This document shows positions 60,499-64,000 of a DNA stretch of 64,000 bases, in pieces. The notes beneath the pieces were generated by a model that searched no databases, was not told the DNA's origin, and saw nothing but the letters and a program-made list of their open reading frames with translations. The stretch's first letter is position 1. Every line of letters begins with the position of its first letter. The DNA is taken from positions 1,922,001 through 1,986,000 of the forward strand of contig NZ_CP012529.1 in NCBI RefSeq assembly GCF_001593285.1, in the 5' to 3' direction. A program made the translations under genes and the position numbers. The DNA is from Psychrobacter sp. P2G3. Lineage in GTDB: Bacteria; Pseudomonadota; Gammaproteobacteria; Pseudomonadales; Moraxellaceae.

Positions 60499-62538
60499 AT
60501 GTATCAAGCTCAACGCTTTTTAGGTTCAATAAGTAGCCATCCATTCAGTAACTATAAACATCGAATGCTAGCGTTGATAGCCTTTGTTACTCTTCTATTC
60601 ATCAGTAATACATCTTTTGCTCTTGAGCCAAACCTTTTTGAATCTTCTCCAACTTCCGAAATAGCTAGCTGTCCATCTGGACACAAAATGTATTACATAG
60701 GCGTAAGTCCACCAAAACATACTCCTATAGAAACTCAACCGCTGAGTTGGAGTACAGGAAGTATTACAAAGGACTTTACATTTATTGAAGCTTCAGGTAA
60801 TAAAGTCTTTAACATTAACTTTCCTCTTGCAATAGATCTAAACAACGATTATGGCCAACCACCATTTTATGGATCCGTCAGTGGTGTTACTTCGTCGGCC
60901 CTTAACTTGTCTCATAACTCTACTGGTGTAAAAACCAATCATATTTTAGATATAAGTATTAATCGTTCTATAAGTAAAACAGGCTATAAAATACAAGATT
61001 TAGACTCTACAAAGGTTAATTACTATTTTTTCAGTTTTATACCCTATATTGAGCAAGTAGATGTATCGACCAATAATGGAAAAGTAACATTTAATAGTAT
61101 TTTTCAAACTATCAATTCTAATAATAATATAGTAACGGCAAAAGAGGGTGAAAACTGTGGGATCGGAGAATGTAACATCGATACCAGTTGGAATTATAAC
61201 CTTGCTAATACTCCTCTTAGTTTAAAACATAATAATACAAAGCGTGAAATTAACGGTGCACATATCGTAGGCTACTCAGACTTCTACTTCTGTCTTGCAC
61301 CGCCAAAACTTGTCGTAAAAAAGGTACTCGGTGGTACACGTGTCAATGATACCGAAGCCAAGCGCGATCAATTTGAGATAAAGGTTACTGGTGGCTCTGT
61401 CGCTAGCAATAACGTTACAACTACTGGCACAGGCACAACGATTACTAACGGTAGCAGCAACGTCATAGATTTAGCAGAAAGCACAACATATACGATTACT
61501 GAAAGAGTTATGAATGGGACTACGCTTGGGGACATAGCAAATTATAATGCCACCTATACCTGTGGCAATGCTACAACTGGTAGCAAAACCGCTATGCCAA
61601 CTACCGCGATGAAATATGATGCGACTGCCAAAACTCGCTCATTCACTATTTCTGGTACTACTTACGGCGATGAGATTACTTGTACCATCACCAACAGTCC
61701 AGCAACCTACACTTTCTCAGGAATAGTCTTCAATGACAATGGCGGTATTACCGAAGCGCAAGCGGATATCAGAAACGCTACTATAGACAGCGGCGTCTAT
61801 AACAATGCTAACTACTTCGACGGATTGTTTAATATTCCTTCTGAAAATGGTATAGCAGGTAGTACAGTCAGTCTAGTGAGTTGCACCAATACCAGTACTG
61901 TCTATACTACAAAGGCTGTGGAAAATTCTGGTAGCAATATAGGCAAATATCAAATTACCGTGCCTAATGCCACATTAGCTGGCAACAATCCTGTCTGTCT
62001 TATAGAAACTAATAATAACACAAGCCCCACTTATCCCATTCGTACAACTACTGAAAAGCGAAGCATTGCGCTAACAGCGAATAATTACAACTATCCAAAC
62101 AATGACTTCGGCAGAGTCATTGCTAATAATGCAGCGCTGGTACTCGAAAAAGAACAAGCGGCTAACGATTGTAAATTCACTAACTTTACTAGCTTAACTT
62201 ATAGCAAAAACCCTCTTTCCAGCTCTACAACTGGTGCAGGTGTAGACATCAAGCCAGGTCAGTGTATTGCCTATAAAATCACTGCCACTAACCGCTCGAA
62301 TGTCGCTATCGGTAACTTTGTCATGCAAGACGTGCTACAGCGAAAAGATCCCAATAATCCAGCAGATCCCACGGTTACCTCTGTACTAGCAGGACCAGCA
62401 CGCGCAACTGGCATCTTTAACGATGGGTTAAACAACGGACAAAATGGCATGATTACTACTACATCTGCTACTTTACCCAAAAAAGAGAAACGTATTTTTT
62501 ACTTTAATACCCAATATGGTTCGACACAGTCCAAGTAG
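60499..62538 (+). CDS. Secreted multidomain surface protein (SdrD-B and DUF11-like domains)
   Basis: A 679-residue exported protein. A signal peptide with a long basic n-region ends near residue 41 (SNTSFA). Residues 42-270 form a Ser/Asn-rich N-terminal domain with paired cysteines. From about 272 (LVVKKVLGGTRVND) there is a prealbumin-like beta domain with YTITERV. From about 393 (YTFSGIVFNDNGGI...GIAGSTVSLVSC) there is an SdrD-B-like domain. From about 515 an N-terminal DUF11-like segment (ITATNRSNVAIGNFVMQDVL) leads to the end. No lipobox, LPxTG, or autotransporter barrel is present, so release or retention is unclear. An AGGA site lies 10 bases before the start. It is first in a three-gene run of exported proteins. 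Confidence 0.8.
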   Translation: MYQAQRFLGSISSHPFSNYKHRMLALIAFVTLLFISNTSFALEPNLFESSPTSEIASCPSGHKMYYIGVSPPKHTPIETQPLSWSTGSITKDFTFIEASGNKVFNINFPLAIDLNNDYGQPPFYGSVSGVTSSALNLSHNSTGVKTNHILDISINRSISKTGYKIQDLDSTKVNYYFFSFIPYIEQVDVSTNNGKVTFNSIFQTINSNNNIVTAKEGENCGIGECNIDTSWNYNLANTPLSLKHNNTKREINGAHIVGYSDFYFCLAPPKLVVKKVLGGTRVNDTEAKRDQFEIKVTGGSVASNNVTTTGTGTTITNGSSNVIDLAESTTYTITERVMNGTTLGDIANYNATYTCGNATTGSKTAMPTTAMKYDATAKTRSFTISGTTYGDEITCTITNSPATYTFSGIVFNDNGGITEAQADIRNATIDSGVYNNANYFDGLFNIPSENGIAGSTVSLVSCTNTSTVYTTKAVENSGSNIGKYQITVPNATLAGNNPVCLIETNNNTSPTYPIRTTTEKRSIALTANNYNYPNNDFGRVIANNAALVLEKEQAANDCKFTNFTSLTYSKNPLSSSTTGAGVDIKPGQCIAYKITATNRSNVAIGNFVMQDVLQRKDPNNPADPTVTSVLAGPARATGIFNDGLNNGQNGMITTTSATLPKKEKRIFYFNTQYGSTQSK

Positions 62539-62913
62539 TTGCTAATGTTAGCTATTAGATTAATTAGCTTGAGCTGATCAAGCTGGTCTTATTTTAACTA
62601 CAAACCTGTGATTATAGGATTGATAATAAAAACTTAAACAAGGCTAAATTTTAGCCTTTACCGCTTAACTATCTCAAAACTCCACCTATCTGACTTTAGT
62701 CGCAATGTTAGTGTTTTCTCTTTATATTCCGTATAAGTAATACACAAATATCGATAGCACAATAAAAATACACTTTATAACATAAAGAGTATGAACTCTT
62801 TTTGCTTGCAGAAATGTGCAACCGTAAATCTCCTGTGTTTAAACAATCTATATTTGTCCTACATTGAGGCTTTTTGACTGGTTGATTAGGGTAAAGGAAG
62901 AAAGGAAAAAATC
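62539..62913. other. Intergenic region within the exported-protein cluster
   Basis: 375 bases without a gene. A 19-bp symmetric hairpin AAGGCTAAA/TTTAGCCTT at 62640-62658 followed by only three T may be a weak terminator; the rest is promoter or leader sequence of the next gene. Confidence 0.45.
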
Positions 62914-63378
62914 ATGAAATCTAGACTTTATCTAAAAAAACTTATAACTACCATGATGGTATCTGCTGCGTTATTCAGTAGCGCACAGGCGACAGACGCT
63001 TTAAAGATGGAATTACAAGCTAATAAAATTATAAAGACCGCTGATGGCAAGCTTAGCTATATCACCGCATCAAATGCTCAAAAGGGTGAGACCGTACAAT
63101 ACCGCGCTACTTATACCAACGTCATTGATCAACCTATTAGCGATGTCGCTGTGACTTTGCCGATACCTGCAAACATGATATTCACTGGTGAAGCACAACC
63201 AAAAAGTGCGCAAGCAACAATCGATGGCAAAAACTATGCGGACATGCCGCTTATGCGCAGAGTAGACGGCAAGGTCGTCAAGGTTCCATTGGCTGAATAT
63301 AAAGCACTTCGTTGGAATATTAAGTGGCTTCCTGCGAACAAACTAGCAGACGTATCTCTTAATACCATTATTAATTAA
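62914..63378 (+). CDS. Small exported protein with one DUF11-like beta domain
   Basis: A 154-residue protein. A signal peptide (hydrophobic TTMMVSAALFSSAQA, cleavage near residue 27) precedes a single beta-rich domain: TVQYRATYTNVIDQPISDVAVTLPIP then MIFTGEAQPKSA. This is the 'conserved repeat' pattern of DUF11 (gxxvtYxixxxNxgxxxxxnvxvxDplP). It lacks a membrane anchor, so it may be periplasmic or secreted. Two ribosome sites (AAGGAAG and AAGGAAA) lie in front of the ATG. It sits between two larger exported genes on the same strand and is probably cotranscribed with the one at 63439. Confidence 0.85.
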   Translation: MKSRLYLKKLITTMMVSAALFSSAQATDALKMELQANKIIKTADGKLSYITASNAQKGETVQYRATYTNVIDQPISDVAVTLPIPANMIFTGEAQPKSAQATIDGKNYADMPLMRRVDGKVVKVPLAEYKALRWNIKWLPANKLADVSLNTIIN

Positions 63379-63438
63379 TAACCTTTATCAATTAACAACT
63401 TTGATTACTTTGCGCGACACTTTTTGGAGATTTACCAC

Positions 63439-64000
63439 ATGAAGTCTAATACATTCAAATATTCAATATTAACCGTCGGCGTTGTAGCCGCTATGAGTTT
63501 AACTACTGCAAACGCTGCCGATGTAGTATATGACAAAGAGAATGCTTTTTCTGTGACGAACAAGGCAACGGCTACTTATACTGTCGCTGATAACACAGGT
63601 AATCAGCAAAGAGCCGAGTCAAATGAAGTCGTCGTCAATGTGACTGAAACGGGAGCATTTAGCTTAGTTGCCAAAAATGATGATACAAGTAGTGGTGGTG
63701 CTATTGGTGATGACCTAAACGAAAACATCGCAATCCACCCTGCCGCTGGTTCTTCTGTAGACTTCAACCATACGCTCAGTAACGATGGTAACATCTCTGA
63801 TACGTATACTATTAGTTTAGCCAATCCATCAAACAGCTTACCTGCTAGCGCTACCATCAAGTACCAAATAAAAGAAGGTAATACCAATGTTGGTAACTCT
63901 GAGACCATTGCAATTGGTGGAACGATAACGCTTAAACCAGGTCAAACTGCTGACATTACTATTACCGCTACTACAAGTTCTGATCGTGTTATCGGTAATA
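63439..64000 (+). CDS. Exported DUF11/surface-type protein, N-terminal part, cut by window edge
   Basis: At least 187 residues, open to the edge. A signal peptide (YSILTVGVVAAMSLTTANA, cleavage near residue 27) is followed by NKATATYTVADNTGNQQRAESNEVVVNV, a typical opening of large DUF11-repeat surface proteins. Next comes FNHTLSNDGNISDTYTISLANP, a first beta repeat. Such proteins are often over 1000 residues long, and this one probably continues far beyond the window. GGAG ten bases upstream supports the start. It lies 60 bases after the small DUF11 gene. Confidence 0.8.
   Translation, partial: MKSNTFKYSILTVGVVAAMSLTTANAADVVYDKENAFSVTNKATATYTVADNTGNQQRAESNEVVVNVTETGAFSLVAKNDDTSSGGAIGDDLNENIAIHPAAGSSVDFNHTLSNDGNISDTYTISLANPSNSLPASATIKYQIKEGNTNVGNSETIAIGGTITLKPGQTADITITATTSSDRVIGN

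Noticed and set aside
1..64000. tRNA, rRNA, CRISPR arrays, prophage, transposases or integron features
   Set aside because: No cloverleaf with a GTTCGA-type arm, no spaced direct-repeat array, no transposase or integrase frame and no phage genes could be recognised by reading.

Overview
The window looks like a chromosomal segment of a cold-adapted gammaproteobacterium of the Moraxellaceae, most likely Psychrobacter. The pointers are: low-to-moderate G+C by eye; housekeeping gene sets of the Acinetobacter/Psychrobacter type (rsmG-parA-parB, exbB-exbD-msbA-lpxK-kdsB-holB-pilZ); several compatible-solute transport genes; and enzymes carrying unusually long hydrophilic low-complexity extensions or insertions. 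I see no prophage, transposase, CRISPR array, rRNA or tRNA gene. The species assignment is inference from gene content, not from a search.

Layout. 1-5.1 kb, minus strand: the N-terminal part of a type II secretion gspL gene, then sixA, gpsA and a nitroreductase, followed by zapE and an alpha/beta hydrolase. 5.4-8 kb, plus: a small lipoprotein, then xseA and xseB (exonuclease VII) separated by a palindromic intergenic repeat. 8-16.7 kb, minus: pncB; an erythromycin-esterase-like gene coupled to pcm; a glycine-betaine/proline-type ABC transporter (ATPase plus a fused binding protein-permease); and an aldehyde dehydrogenase. 17-20 kb, plus: lipB, ppa, an unknown single-pass membrane protein and a DUF1622 membrane protein. 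20-24 kb, minus: dusB, a BetT-type choline transporter and a HIT protein. 24-28.6 kb, plus: an unknown gene, ilvD and a cation/proton antiporter.

28.6-33.4 kb, minus: a beta-lactamase-fold serine hydrolase, a DUF442 phosphatase-like protein, a MaoC-type hydratase and a two-domain FabG4-type reductase. The reductase is divergent from a FadI-type thiolase at 34 kb, so hydratase, reductase and thiolase together could run most of a beta-oxidation or reverse cycle. 36 kb: a PPK2 polyphosphate kinase. 37-47 kb, minus: the cell-envelope and replication block (pilZ, holB, kdsB, lpxK, msbA, exbD, exbB, parB, parA, rsmG). 47.5-52.4 kb, plus: a Lon-family protease, then a WYL-type regulator followed by a TerD-family protein. 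52.5-60 kb: a voltage-gated K+ channel, a small zinc-ribbon membrane protein, ompW, and the pyruvate dehydrogenase E2 and E1 genes (aceF, aceE). 60.5-64 kb, plus: three consecutive secreted proteins with DUF11/SdrD-B-like features, the last cut by the window edge.

Most of the window is conventional. The parts most worth a second look are a family of about 73-bp palindromic intergenic repeats (three copies), in-frame short tandem duplications inside gpsA and proV, a 3 x 19-bp tandem array in front of pcm, a terminator whose U-tract runs directly into the dusB start codon, the FabG4/MaoC/thiolase module, and the exported-protein cluster at the right edge.
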